35,162 bases of DNA, from positions 1-35,162 of the forward strand of contig DYMN01000025.1 in assembly GCA_020740485.1 (NCBI GenBank), written 5' to 3'. A model generated the notes under the pieces. It searched no databases. It was not told the DNA's origin and worked only from the letters and a program-made list of their open reading frames with translations. Positions 1-7,783 of the stretch are shown piece by piece (position 1 is the first letter of the stretch; each line of letters starts with the position of its first letter). The DNA comes from Polaribacter sp. (GTDB taxonomy: Bacteria; Bacteroidota; Bacteroidia; Flavobacteriales; Flavobacteriaceae). The translations under genes were made by a program, and so were the position numbers.

Positions 1-696
1 GACATAAATAATGCAAACGCAGTAGAAGAATTTAAAAATACGCATTTTTTAACCGATGAGGACATTGCAGCCATGCAAAAAATTGAATTGCTCAAAGAAA
101 GGACAGTTCAAGATTACCGTTCGGCTTATAATGACATACGTGACTGGTTAAGACGTGAAAAAAGCGGTAAAGAGTCAGAAGAATCAACGATTGATTGGGA
201 TGATGTTGTGTTTGAAGTTGACTTACTAAAATCGCAAGAAATAAACCTTGACTACATTCTTGAATTGATTTTTGAGCATAACAAGAAAACCAAAGACAAA
301 GACACTTTAATTACTGAAATACGCAGGGTAATTCGTGCAAGTGTTGGAAATAGAGCAAAAGAGAGCTTGGTTGTTGATTTTATAAACGATACGAACCTTG
401 ATACCCTTCAAGATAAAGCAAACGTCATAGATTCATTTTTTGCTTATGCACAAAGCAAGCAGAAAGCGGAAGCATTGGAATTAATCACAGCAGAAAATTT
501 GAATGAAGAAGAAGCAAAGCGATATATAGCGACCTCTTTAAAACGAGAATATGCAAGCGAAAACGGAACCGAACTCAATGCGCTTTTGCCGAAAATGAGT
601 CCTTTAAACCCTCAATATCTAACAAAAAAGCAGAGTGTTTTTCAAAAGATTGTTTCGTTTGTAGAGAAGTTTAAGGGTGTTGGAGGTCAATTATGA
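1..696 (+). CDS. hsdR: Type I restriction enzyme R subunit (HsdR), C-terminal part, truncated by the window edge
   Basis: The frame is open from base 1 to a TGA at 694-696, so only the last 231 residues are visible; an internal ATG at 73 is not the true start. The sequence matches the helical C-terminal region of HsdR, with family-typical blocks such as [36 protein letters not shown] and [20 protein letters not shown]. This part lies after the nuclease and DEAD-like translocase domains and is known to contact the HsdM/HsdS methyltransferase core. The complete enzyme translocates DNA using ATP and cuts unmethylated foreign DNA. The motor and nuclease motifs lie outside the window, so activity cannot be judged. 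HsdM and HsdS are not downstream and must be upstream if present. The gene is 175 bp before the Sce7726/Sce7725/RES cassette, which suggests a defence island. Confidence 0.88.
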   Translation, partial: DINNANAVEEFKNTHFLTDEDIAAMQKIELLKERTVQDYRSAYNDIRDWLRREKSGKESEESTIDWDDVVFEVDLLKSQEINLDYILELIFEHNKKTKDKDTLITEIRRVIRASVGNRAKESLVVDFINDTNLDTLQDKANVIDSFFAYAQSKQKAEALELITAENLNEEEAKRYIATSLKREYASENGTELNALLPKMSPLNPQYLTKKQSVFQKIVSFVEKFKGVGGQL

Positions 697-847
697 TAAA
701 AGCCAACCTTACGTGCAAGCATCTCAAAAGTTTTCAGGGTACATAAGAGTTTGTTTACCAACTCATAGCATCAGTAGATTTTCAATTTATTAACGCAATA
801 AAATTGATTATTTGTCGCTTTATGTAAATAAGTTTTAAAAAAATCCT

Positions 848-855
848 TACTTTTG
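848..855 (+). promoter_or_regulatory. Bacteroidota -7 box (TACTTTTG) before the Sce7726 cassette
   Basis: TACTTTTG matches the Bacteroidota -7 consensus TAnnTTTG exactly and lies 16 nt upstream of the ATG at 872. No good TTTG -33 element is seen at 17-23 nt. It would give the three-gene cassette a promoter separate from hsdR. Confidence 0.5.
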
Positions 856-871
856 TAAATAGAATAATAGT

Positions 872-1741
872 ATGGCAACAATACAGAATTTAAGAGTTCT
901 ATCTCAAATTTTTTCCCCGCCTGTGTTTCAAAAAATAGTGCGGGAGAATGATACTGTACTTTTTGAAAAGTATATAACTAAATATTTCAACGCTTCATCT
1001 TACAGCACAAATTTAGACATCATCAAGCTTTTGTACAGAAAATTGCAAAAGCAATACAGATGCGAGTATGTCTATAAAAATAACTTGGTACAAAAACTAA
1101 TCAAAGAACATAGTTTAAAAACAACTCTCATCCTAAACGAATTAAAAATTAGTGCTTCAAAAGCTGATTTGGTTATGTTAAATGGTGCTGTACGAATTTT
1201 TGAAATCAAAACCGAACTTGACGATTTTACCAAGTTATCAAAACAGTTAGCCGATTACCAAAAGTTTGCTGATGAAGTTAGTATTGTAACAGATGAAAAA
1301 AATGCAGAAAAATTAAAAGTTGGGTATACAGATAAAAACATTGGAATTATTGTACTTGATACAAAAAATAATTTACAAACAATAAAAGAAGCAAGCAGCA
1401 ACACAGCGTTATTTGAATTTGATGCCATTTTCAAAATTTTAAGAAAACAAGAATACATTGATTTGGTTGCTGATAATTTTGGTTTTGTTCCCGATGTACC
1501 AAATACGTTAATTTTCAAGGCTTGTTATGAATTACTTAAAAATATTGATATAATAGATTTTCAAAAACAGGTTTTGAATAAACTGAAGGAACGTAAATTA
1601 CAAAAACCGGAACTACTCAAATCGTCAAACACACCCAAAGAATTGAAACATATTTGCAATTCATTGGATTTCAACGATAAAGAGTATCAAAAATTGTATA
1701 ATTTTTTATCAACTGAAAGCGAATGTATCAACCGTATTTAA
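872..1741 (+). CDS. Sce7726 family protein, PD-(D/E)XK nuclease-like
   Basis: A 289-aa cytoplasmic protein with no signal peptide or membrane segment. It is recognised as Sce7726-like by its overall pattern and by its partner, an Sce7725-like gene. The core resembles a PD-(D/E)XK nuclease: E90 on a strand, D99 in SKADLVML, then E111 and K113 in IFEIKTELD, followed by a helix with Q125 and Y129, as in many PD-(D/E)XK enzymes. DNA cleavage is inferred from this motif. The family has no experimentally established role that I can name. The gene is the first of a cassette, overlaps the next gene by 19 bp and has its own -7 box at 848-855. Its position next to hsdR points to a role against foreign DNA. 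I am fairly sure of the family and less sure that it is an active nuclease. Confidence 0.8.
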   Translation: MATIQNLRVLSQIFSPPVFQKIVRENDTVLFEKYITKYFNASSYSTNLDIIKLLYRKLQKQYRCEYVYKNNLVQKLIKEHSLKTTLILNELKISASKADLVMLNGAVRIFEIKTELDDFTKLSKQLADYQKFADEVSIVTDEKNAEKLKVGYTDKNIGIIVLDTKNNLQTIKEASSNTALFEFDAIFKILRKQEYIDLVADNFGFVPDVPNTLIFKACYELLKNIDIIDFQKQVLNKLKERKLQKPELLKSSNTPKELKHICNSLDFNDKEYQKLYNFLSTESECINRI

Positions 1742-2661
1742 GAGGTAAGCAGTTTGAATTAATTGGAATTAGAGAATTAATACCTAATGTCCTTTTTCCA
1801 AACAAAGAAAATGTGTCCCCAATTATAGAACCTGTGAAGGATTCATCAACACTTAAAAACACCTTAAAAGCGTTGGTTGATAACGATATTAATTTCACAA
1901 TTATTGCCAATCCGCAAGTTGGCACATTTACTGATATTGATACTATTTTCAATGTAATTAAAAGCTCTGTTGGTGATAAAAGAAATTACCAAGTCGGTAT
2001 AATCTTTCACAGTAGAAGTAACCACGTCAAAGTAATAGAAGTATTGCAAAAATACGCTGATATTGTTCCTGCACTAACAATTATTCACAATTTAGCGATT
2101 GATAATATTACAGACATTCTTTCATTATATCAAAACTTTAAGATAAAATACAATGTAATCAATTTGTCTGCCACTAGTAAAAGGTACCACAGAAATTTTG
2201 ATGAAAATACTCGAGTAGAACTTGATGATTATTTCAATGCTCAGGCAAAAAATTCTGATTATTTACTGGTAGATGAAAGTAGTTTTTCGGAAGAACACCT
2301 TTATTATAAAGAAGAGGGTTTTATTGGTTTTTCCGATTACCTTTCCATAGGCGAGGAATATTCCGAAACAGGTTTTTTGCCTTATGCAGTAGCAATTCAC
2401 TTGTCTTATGCCGATGTCACAACAAAAAAAATTAGAGTAAAGCATTTTGTTTCAAATTCCAATGATGACCAATCCGATATTGCAGGAAAGTTTGCCGAAG
2501 CATTAGATAAATTGATTGATTGGTGCGATGAAACAGGCTATAATTCAATTGCTATTCCAATATTCAGAGAATATCATCAGAATGGACACTTTCCAGGATT
2601 AGGAACGTTAAAAAAACTTTCTCTAATGAACCACATTGATTTAGTTTTGAAATTGATCTGA
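1723..2661 (+). CDS. Sce7725 family protein
   Basis: A 312-aa soluble protein beginning MYQPYLRGKQFELIGIREL, the start typical of Sce7725-family proteins, with PIIEPVK shortly after (about residues 32-38). From memory this N-terminal pattern, a proline near the start and then a P-x-I/L-E motif, resembles the beta-protein family found near restriction and toxin genes; the link between the two families is my inference. The body alternates short strands and helices, compatible with an alpha/beta barrel, but no catalytic motif is evident. The ATG at 1723 lies inside the preceding gene (19 bp overlap), and it is the only start that keeps the conserved N-terminus. The next gene begins 1 bp after the TGA. 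Function is unknown. Co-occurrence with a nuclease-like and a RES protein suggests a sensor, scaffold or regulatory subunit of one complex. Confidence 0.8.
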   Translation: MYQPYLRGKQFELIGIRELIPNVLFPNKENVSPIIEPVKDSSTLKNTLKALVDNDINFTIIANPQVGTFTDIDTIFNVIKSSVGDKRNYQVGIIFHSRSNHVKVIEVLQKYADIVPALTIIHNLAIDNITDILSLYQNFKIKYNVINLSATSKRYHRNFDENTRVELDDYFNAQAKNSDYLLVDESSFSEEHLYYKEEGFIGFSDYLSIGEEYSETGFLPYAVAIHLSYADVTTKKIRVKHFVSNSNDDQSDIAGKFAEALDKLIDWCDETGYNSIAIPIFREYHQNGHFPGLGTLKKLSLMNHIDLVLKLI

Positions 2662-2662
2662 T

Positions 2663-3748
2663 ATGAATTGTTGTATAAATTGCTTTGAAAGCCGATATAT
2701 AAATTCTATCATTTTGAATAACAAAACGGTAGGGAGTTGCGATTTCTGTAAATCACAAAATGTTTCTATTTATGAGGCTTCCGAATTGAACCGTAATTTT
2801 TCGGGTATATTAGATTTGTTTGTTGTTGATATAGAAAAGGGCAAACCTATTGAAAATCAAATAATTTCTGATTACTTTCTTAAAAAGGTTTTTACCCAAA
2901 CCTTAATTGATACAAATAATATCAAACAACTTATTTCTGAAATTATTAAAGATGACATTGCCGATTATCAAGCACTGTTAAATAACCCTGTTAGATTAAG
3001 ATTTCAAAATGCACAAGATGAAGAAGAAGCTAATCAACCGCTTTTTCTTTCTTGGGATAAGTTTTCAGAAGAAATAAAAACAGTCAATCGATTTCATCTG
3101 AAAAACCCATTGGACTTGGAAAAATTGAAATCATTATTCAAACATTTTAGAAAAGATATTTACAAAGGGAAAAAGTACTACCGAGCAAGAATTAGTGATA
3201 ACCCCAAAGGTTACGCTATTGACCAAATGGGCAATCCGCCTAATAAATCAGCCAAAAGTGGCAGAGCAAATCCTAATGGCATTTCCTATTTATATTTGGC
3301 AAACGATATTCTCACGACTTTGTATGAAGTAAGGGCAAGTTTATTTGATTATGTTACCGTAAGTACATTTAGACTTGAAGAGAATATAAGAGTGATAAAT
3401 TTAAGTCATTCAACTTATGATATTTTTGAACTTGCAGAATTAGAAGAATTACAATCTTTAGAAGAAGTGATGATACACGGTTCTTTCATTGACAAATTAG
3501 AACAAGAACTTTCAAAACCAAGAAGAAGAAGCGATAGCGAATTAGACTATTTGCCAACACAATATCTTTCAGAGTTGATAAAATCAATGGGCTTTGATGG
3601 AATTGAGTTTAAAAGTTCATTATACCAAAATGGGGTAAATCTTGCAATTTTCAATCCACATAAATTCAAAGGATTAGAAGTTAGTGTTTATGATATTGAG
3701 AACATCAATCTTGATTATACTGAATTGAAAGCAGAGGATATTTTATAG
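2663..3748 (+). CDS. HEPN/RES N-terminal domain and RES domain protein, predicted NAD+-degrading toxin
   Basis: A 361-aa protein. The N-terminus has two CxxC pairs (C4/C7 and C26/C29), as in the HEPN/RES N-terminal domain class, followed by a helical stretch to about residue 130. The C-terminal half is a RES domain: R174 and R176 in YYRAR, G200-R201, S208-Y209 in ISYLYLA, E222 in LYEVRAS, the block YLPTQYLSE near 296-304, and S318/S319 after GFDGIEF. RES proteins have an ADP-ribosyltransferase-like fold; the toxins studied in Xre-RES toxin-antitoxin pairs, such as MbcT, degrade NAD+ with phosphorolysis or hydrolysis chemistry. All signature residues look intact, so activity is plausible. No Xre/MbcA-type antitoxin gene is adjacent, and the partners here are Sce7726 and Sce7725. 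The start 1 bp after the preceding stop suggests translational coupling. Confidence 0.8.
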   Translation: MNCCINCFESRYINSIILNNKTVGSCDFCKSQNVSIYEASELNRNFSGILDLFVVDIEKGKPIENQIISDYFLKKVFTQTLIDTNNIKQLISEIIKDDIADYQALLNNPVRLRFQNAQDEEEANQPLFLSWDKFSEEIKTVNRFHLKNPLDLEKLKSLFKHFRKDIYKGKKYYRARISDNPKGYAIDQMGNPPNKSAKSGRANPNGISYLYLANDILTTLYEVRASLFDYVTVSTFRLEENIRVINLSHSTYDIFELAELEELQSLEEVMIHGSFIDKLEQELSKPRRRSDSELDYLPTQYLSELIKSMGFDGIEFKSSLYQNGVNLAIFNPHKFKGLEVSVYDIENINLDYTELKAEDIL

Positions 3749-4113
3749 TCTAAAATTTTGAGAAACGAACAAAGAACAATTAAAGCCACATCAGCCTAAG
3801 CTAAAACCAATTCCTAAAAGCTTACAGTACGGAAGAGCTTCTGCCATTTGCCAACCCACATAACCTCCTTTTCAAAACTATTTTAGGATTACTCATGGCT
3901 TGTTTGTATATAGTGGTGTTTACGAATGTGCCATTTTTGCCCTCCGCCAGTTTGAGGGTAGAAGTATTACCTTGCCACTGCAACCCCAATTTTATCCTTC
4001 CCTACTCAATTTAGGATGGCATAAAAAGGAACGGTTTATATTTTAGTAGTGTGAGAACAAAGAATCATTGATAAATCGTAATTCTAAACTAAAGGCTTAG
4101 TTAAAAAAAGGAT
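3749..4113. other. Intergenic stretch with an unidentified open remnant
   Basis: These 365 bp separate the defence-like cassette (+) from the thioesterase (-). A 62-codon frame without a start codon runs on the + strand from a TAA at 3861-3863 to a TAG at 4044-4046 and includes ALRQFEGRSITLPLQPQFYP. It does not resemble a family I recognise and may be the relic of a decayed gene. A small inverted repeat at 4087-4102 is followed by A, not T, on the + strand, so it is not a good terminator for either neighbour. Confidence 0.35.
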
Positions 4114-4632
4114 TTAATCAAACAACTTTTTTAACTCATTAGCCTCTTGGGGATGCATTCTTTGGGAGAGAACTAAGCTCAATTGTTTTCTTCGCAGGGC
4201 ACCTTCAAAACGTTCTTTTTCTAAGTCAGTTTCCGGAATTATTTCAGGGACTACAATGGGTTTCCCGGTTTCATCCACAGCAACAAAAGTGTAAATACCT
4301 TCGCTTACTTTAATCTTGTTACCTGTTTTTCGTTCTTCGTTCCACACATCAACAAAAACTTCCAAGGAAGTATTGAACGTTCTAGTCACTTTAGCTTCTA
4401 AGGTCACCACACTTCCCACCGGAATGGGCTTCACAAATGCCACGTGATTCACCGAGGCGGTAACCACGATGCTTCTGCTATGACGACGTGCCGCAATACT
4501 GCAAGCCCTATCCATTCTGGCTAATAATTCTCCTCCGAATAAACTATTCAAAGGATTGGTTTCTCCCGGCATAACGATGTCGCTAAGTAGGGTGAGTGAC
4601 TCTTTGGCTGTTTTGGGCTGTAATGATTCCAT
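4114..4632 (-). CDS. Acyl-CoA thioesterase, hotdog fold, YciA/ACOT type
   Basis: A 172-aa cytoplasmic protein with a single hotdog domain. The segment NPLNSLFGGELLARMD (26-41) is the signature of YciA/acyl-CoA hydrolase proteins: the glycine pair starts the central hotdog helix, and D41 aligns with the catalytic aspartate of YciA. The block VNHVAFVKPIPVGSVVTLEA (61-80) is the following beta-hairpin. It is predicted to hydrolyse acyl-CoA to free acid and CoA; chain-length preference cannot be read from the sequence. The C-terminal tail (about 140-172) is charged and helical. An intrinsic terminator on the same strand ends only about 3 nt before the start codon, leaving no room for a normal ribosome binding site, so its expression mode is unclear. 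Confidence 0.85.
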   Translation of the reverse strand: MESLQPKTAKESLTLLSDIVMPGETNPLNSLFGGELLARMDRACSIAARRHSRSIVVTASVNHVAFVKPIPVGSVVTLEAKVTRTFNTSLEVFVDVWNEERKTGNKIKVSEGIYTFVAVDETGKPIVVPEIIPETDLEKERFEGALRRKQLSLVLSQRMHPQEANELKKLFD

Positions 4633-4634
4633 AA

Positions 4635-4660
4635 TAAAAAAAAGACGCTTTGCTGCGTCT
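4635..4660 (-). terminator. Rho-independent terminator after the SPOR protein gene
   Basis: On the - strand a 6-bp stem (AGACGC pairing with GCGTCT, bases 4660-4655 and 4648-4643) closes a 6-nt loop and is followed by a run of eight T. It lies about 10 nt after the stop of the SPOR-domain gene and directly abuts the start of the thioesterase gene. Confidence 0.85.
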
Positions 4661-4670
4661 ATGAAGTTGA

Positions 4671-5813
4671 TTAATTACCTAAAATCCAAACTTCAGGATT
4701 AGTTTTTTTTATTTTTTGCAATTCTTGGTCGGCTTCTTCAAATGTATTATACATAACATAAGCCACATAACTGTTTGCGCCTTCTTTAGGTACAATTCTC
4801 GCCCCTTTGTATCCTTTTTGAATTAACTCACGTATTTTGTTAATGGCATTAGAGGGATCTTTGTAAACACCCTCTATAATCCAAAACTTTCTGGCGTTTT
4901 CAGCTATTTGATTTCTGTTAGCACTTGTAGGAGTTTGAGGGGCTACTGAAGTTAATGTTTTATGGGCGGTGGTGTCTTTCTGTGGTAGAAGTTCTTCCTT
5001 TTTGGGATCTTTAGGGTCCGTTACCGCATTCAATTGTGATTTCACTCTAGTAGAATCAATAGCTTGTTCGGTTAGTAATAGGGTGTCAATCGCTACGTTA
5101 TTGATGTATTTTAACGTTAATGTCGGCAAGGCTTTATTGATTTCAAATATGGCATCTTGCATCGTGTTTTTGATCAGCTCGCCTTGTTGATCTAAGCCTT
5201 CTTGTGCTGCTTTTACTCTCGCATTATTGTCAATGATGGTTTGAGTAAAAAACCACCCAAATCCACCTATTATCAGAAATATAAATCCGTAAATAAAAAT
5301 ATTAACCCAAGAGGTTTCTTTAATTTTTTCTTTTTTTCTAATGGTTTTTTTGGGTTTCTCTCTGACAATTTTTTCTTCCGTTAAAGTATCAGGTACTTCG
5401 TGATGTGCTACTACGTTATTAACATCATCCAGTCCAAAGTCTTCTCTAAAAAATTGCGAATTTGTAGCTTGTTCAAACTGAATGTTTCCACTTGAATTTA
5501 AAGTAAATTCCCCTAAATCTTCAATAGCTAAAGTCCCGTTCTCAATTTTTTCTTTCCATTCATCCGTTTCAAATTTGATAAAATTTTCCGCGACTTCAAT
5601 AGATGAATTATCAACTTTAGAAATATACTCCATCAGTAAACCGTCGTTTTCGGTTAAGGAGGGGTCAAATTTTAAAACTTTTGTAGGAGGAATAAAGGTG
5701 TTATTTTCTTCATCAATCTTAGCCGATACGATTTTTGAGGTAATAGCACCGAAGTTCGGTATTATTACAGTTTCGTTTCGGTACAATAAGTCTTTGATAT
5801 ATCGAGCTAACAT
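4671..5813 (-). CDS. HU-CCDC81 and SPOR domain envelope protein
   Basis: A 380-aa protein with three parts. Residues 1-135 form a tandem of bacterial HU-CCDC81-like domains, starting MLARYIKDLLYRNETVIIPNF, with the FGAI turn and a second copy near 65-120. A single membrane helix spans about 169-191 (SWVNIFIYGFIFLIIGGFGW), preceded by a lysine/arginine-rich stretch (153-166) that places the HU part in the cytoplasm. A SPOR domain occupies about 310-380 (FWIIEGVYKDPSNAINKIRE). SPOR domains bind glycan strands lacking stem peptides at division sites. The architecture is known in Bacteroidota, but its cellular role is not established; a link between the envelope and a cytoplasmic partner is my inference. 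It has its own promoter (5839-5872) and is closed by a terminator at 4635-4660. Confidence 0.85.
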   Translation of the reverse strand: MLARYIKDLLYRNETVIIPNFGAITSKIVSAKIDEENNTFIPPTKVLKFDPSLTENDGLLMEYISKVDNSSIEVAENFIKFETDEWKEKIENGTLAIEDLGEFTLNSSGNIQFEQATNSQFFREDFGLDDVNNVVAHHEVPDTLTEEKIVREKPKKTIRKKEKIKETSWVNIFIYGFIFLIIGGFGWFFTQTIIDNNARVKAAQEGLDQQGELIKNTMQDAIFEINKALPTLTLKYINNVAIDTLLLTEQAIDSTRVKSQLNAVTDPKDPKKEELLPQKDTTAHKTLTSVAPQTPTSANRNQIAENARKFWIIEGVYKDPSNAINKIRELIQKGYKGARIVPKEGANSYVAYVMYNTFEEADQELQKIKKTNPEVWILGN

Positions 5814-5838
5814 TTACAAATGTTTAGGGATGATATTG

Positions 5839-5872
5839 CAAAAGTATAAAAAACTTTGCAGTTATCAACAAA
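5839..5872 (-). promoter_or_regulatory. Bacteroidota-type promoter for the HU-CCDC81/SPOR gene
   Basis: Read on the - strand: TTTGTTG (5872-5866), a 19-nt spacer, then TACTTTTG (5846-5839), an exact TAnnTTTG -7 box with consensus spacing. The start codon at 5813 lies 25 nt after the box, giving a short leader. Confidence 0.7.
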
Positions 5873-5906
5873 CGTTGGTATTTTCCGAGTATTTTAAAAA
5901 AACGTT

Positions 5907-6323
5907 TCATTCTTTTTCTTCATTTGCATCCATTAATTCGTTTAAATCGCTTAGATGCAATCTTAAAGCGTTAATGGAAATACTAATCTCCCAAAAAGAA
6001 ATTCCTAAAGAGATAAGCAAACTTAATAAACTGACGGCAAATGTGACAATTCCAACAAATCGCATTTCAAAAAACAAAAATAACATCGCAAAAACCGATA
6101 AGAACAAACTCAGTACGCCAAAAAGCTGCATCCATCGAATTAAGGAGAGTCTCAAATTTAGATTTTTCAACTCTAACAATATACTTTTGGTTTTATTATC
6201 GTGGTAGTTTTGCTTTAAGCCTCTAACGATTTGTGCAATAGTTAAAAAACGATTGGTATAAGCTAATAAAATCAGCGATGTAGCTGAAAATAATAGAGCA
6301 GGGGTGCTCAAATCAATATTCAT
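5907..6323 (-). CDS. DUF2721 family membrane protein
   Basis: A 138-aa integral membrane protein. It has an N-terminal hydrophobic segment (about 7-25, STPALLFSATSLILLAYTNR), an amphipathic polar region (26-58) and two strong membrane segments (about 63-86 and 88-112), then a charged tail ending NELMDANEEKE. The order and the ARF/IRWMQ-like polar loop match the DUF2721 family of small three-helix membrane proteins. Function is unknown. It begins 18 bp after the hflX stop on the same strand and is probably co-transcribed with hflX. Confidence is good for the family and nil for the role. Confidence 0.75.
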   Translation of the reverse strand: MNIDLSTPALLFSATSLILLAYTNRFLTIAQIVRGLKQNYHDNKTKSILLELKNLNLRLSLIRWMQLFGVLSLFLSVFAMLFLFFEMRFVGIVTFAVSLLSLLISLGISFWEISISINALRLHLSDLNELMDANEEKE

Positions 6324-6341
6324 TTTATGTGGGTTAAAAGG

Positions 6342-7550
6342 TTATTCTTCATGGACTTCTTGATATAAAAAATCATTGTAAGGAAAACGGGTAATATGTA
6401 TTTCTTTTACATTTTCATAAACTATTTCTTTGAAATCTTCCAAATTTTCACGTTCCAACGCCGAAATAAAAATACTGCTATTTTTCCCTTTGTTTAAATA
6501 AGTTTTTTCCCAATCTTCTAAGGTGTAATGTGCCTTGGTGCGTTCGGTTTCTAAATCATCTGCTGCTATAGTAAGGTGCTGATAGGCATCAATTTTATTA
6601 AAAACCATCACAGTAGGTTTGTCTGCACTGTCTATATCTTGTAAAATGGTATTTACAGAAAGGATGTGATCTTCAAAATTGGGATGCGAAATATCTACTA
6701 CATGCAATAATAAATCAGCTTCTCTTACTTCATCTAAAGTAGATTTAAAAGATTCTATCAATTGTGTGGGGAGTTTCCTTATAAATCCTACTGTATCCGT
6801 CAATAAAAAAGGAATATTTTTGATAACTACTTTTCTGACGGTAGTATCTAAAGTGGCAAAAAGCTTATTTTCGGCGAATACATCGCTTTTGCTGATCACG
6901 TTCATCAAAGTAGATTTTCCGACATTGGTATAACCTACCAAAGCCACGCGAACCATCTTTCCTCTGTTTTTGCGTTGCACCGCCATTTGTTTGTCTATCT
7001 CTTTGAGTTTGACACGTAGTAAAGCTATTTTATCACGCACAATTCGTCGGTCGGTTTCTATTTCGGTTTCACCCGGACCGCGAAGTCCAATTCCCCCTTT
7101 TTGACGTTCTAAGTGCGTCCACATTCCCGTCAGTCTCGGCAAAAGATACTGATATTGCGCTAATTCTACTTGAGTCACTGCATAGCTGGTGGTGGCGCGT
7201 TGGGCAAAAATATCTAATATCAAATTGGTTCTGTCTAATACTTTACATTCCAATTCTTTTTCAATATTTCTCAATTGTGCCGGAGAAAGTTCATCATCAA
7301 AAATAGTAGTAGATATGTTGTGTTCTTTGATATAATTTTTTACTTGTTCTAATTTTCCCGCCCCCAAAAAAGTTTTTGGATTGGGAAATTCCAATTTTTG
7401 TGTAAATCTTTTCACCGCTTCTCCACCTGCCGTTAGCGTTAAAAATTCTAATTCGTCAAGATACTCCTTAGATTTTTCTTCGTCTTGCAAAGGGGTAATT
7501 AAGCCAACCAATACGGCGGTTTCTATTTCTTTTTGAGTGTAATCTATCAT
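6342..7550 (-). CDS. hflX: GTPase HflX
   Basis: A 402-aa ribosome-associated GTPase. The N-terminal HflX-specific domain contains FLGAGKLEQV (61-70), and the glycine-rich linker GGIGLRGPGETEIETDRR (152-169) is diagnostic of HflX. The G domain has G1 GYTNVGKST (206-214), G3 DTVGF (252-256, with R258 after) and G4 NKID (318-321). Well-studied HflX proteins split stalled or stress-damaged 70S ribosomes using GTP. Length is normal for the family. The ATG at 7550 is the only start preserving the N-terminus. A TATTTTTG box at 7562-7555 ends 4 nt before it, so the mRNA may be leaderless. It is followed by the DUF2721 gene. Confidence 0.93.
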   Translation of the reverse strand: MIDYTQKEIETAVLVGLITPLQDEEKSKEYLDELEFLTLTAGGEAVKRFTQKLEFPNPKTFLGAGKLEQVKNYIKEHNISTTIFDDELSPAQLRNIEKELECKVLDRTNLILDIFAQRATTSYAVTQVELAQYQYLLPRLTGMWTHLERQKGGIGLRGPGETEIETDRRIVRDKIALLRVKLKEIDKQMAVQRKNRGKMVRVALVGYTNVGKSTLMNVISKSDVFAENKLFATLDTTVRKVVIKNIPFLLTDTVGFIRKLPTQLIESFKSTLDEVREADLLLHVVDISHPNFEDHILSVNTILQDIDSADKPTVMVFNKIDAYQHLTIAADDLETERTKAHYTLEDWEKTYLNKGKNSSIFISALERENLEDFKEIVYENVKEIHITRFPYNDFLYQEVHEE

Positions 7551-7736
7551 ATGGCAAAAATACTATTTTTATGATAAGTTGATTAGGTTAATTGGGTTGA
7601 TTAAGTTATTAGGTTAATTAGGATGAACGTAGTGATTCCGATAGACCTGCCACGCATGTTGAAAATCACGCAATGGGGTGAGCGGGATTAATTGGGTTGA
7701 TTCACGCAGATACCTTCCGAAGTTGAAATTAGGAAT
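7551..7736. repeat. Divergent intergenic region with short AT-rich direct repeats
   Basis: Between divergent hflX and the endonuclease/phosphatase gene. TTAATTGGGTTGATT occurs at 7588-7602 and again exactly 100 bp later at 7688-7702. TTAGGTTAATT occurs at 7583-7593 and 7609-7619. These look like simple-sequence drift or slippage rather than an operator. Confidence 0.5.
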
Positions 7737-7767
7737 TTTGTTTTTGAACGCTCTAATGCTATCTTTG
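7737..7767 (+). promoter_or_regulatory. Bacteroidota-type promoter for the endonuclease/exonuclease/phosphatase gene
   Basis: TTTG at 7737-7740, a 19-nt spacer, and TATCTTTG at 7760-7767: an exact match to TTTG-N19-TAnnTTTG. The ATG at 7784 is 16 nt after the box. Confidence 0.75.
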
Positions 7768-7783
7768 TAAAAACTTATAACAA

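Noticed and set aside
4087-4102. Inverted repeat AACTAA/TTAGTT as a terminator for the thioesterase gene
   Set aside because: On the - strand it is not followed by a T-run, and the stem is short and AT-only.
5482-6207. 241-codon open frame on the + strand
   Set aside because: It lies antisense to the SPOR and DUF2721 genes, which have clear domains and family lengths. Its composition, rich in S, K and N, is what the opposite strand of such genes gives.
7571-7702. TTAATTGGGTTGATT repeats as a CRISPR or operator array
   Set aside because: Only two full copies, low complexity and irregular spacing; more like slippage in AT-rich DNA.
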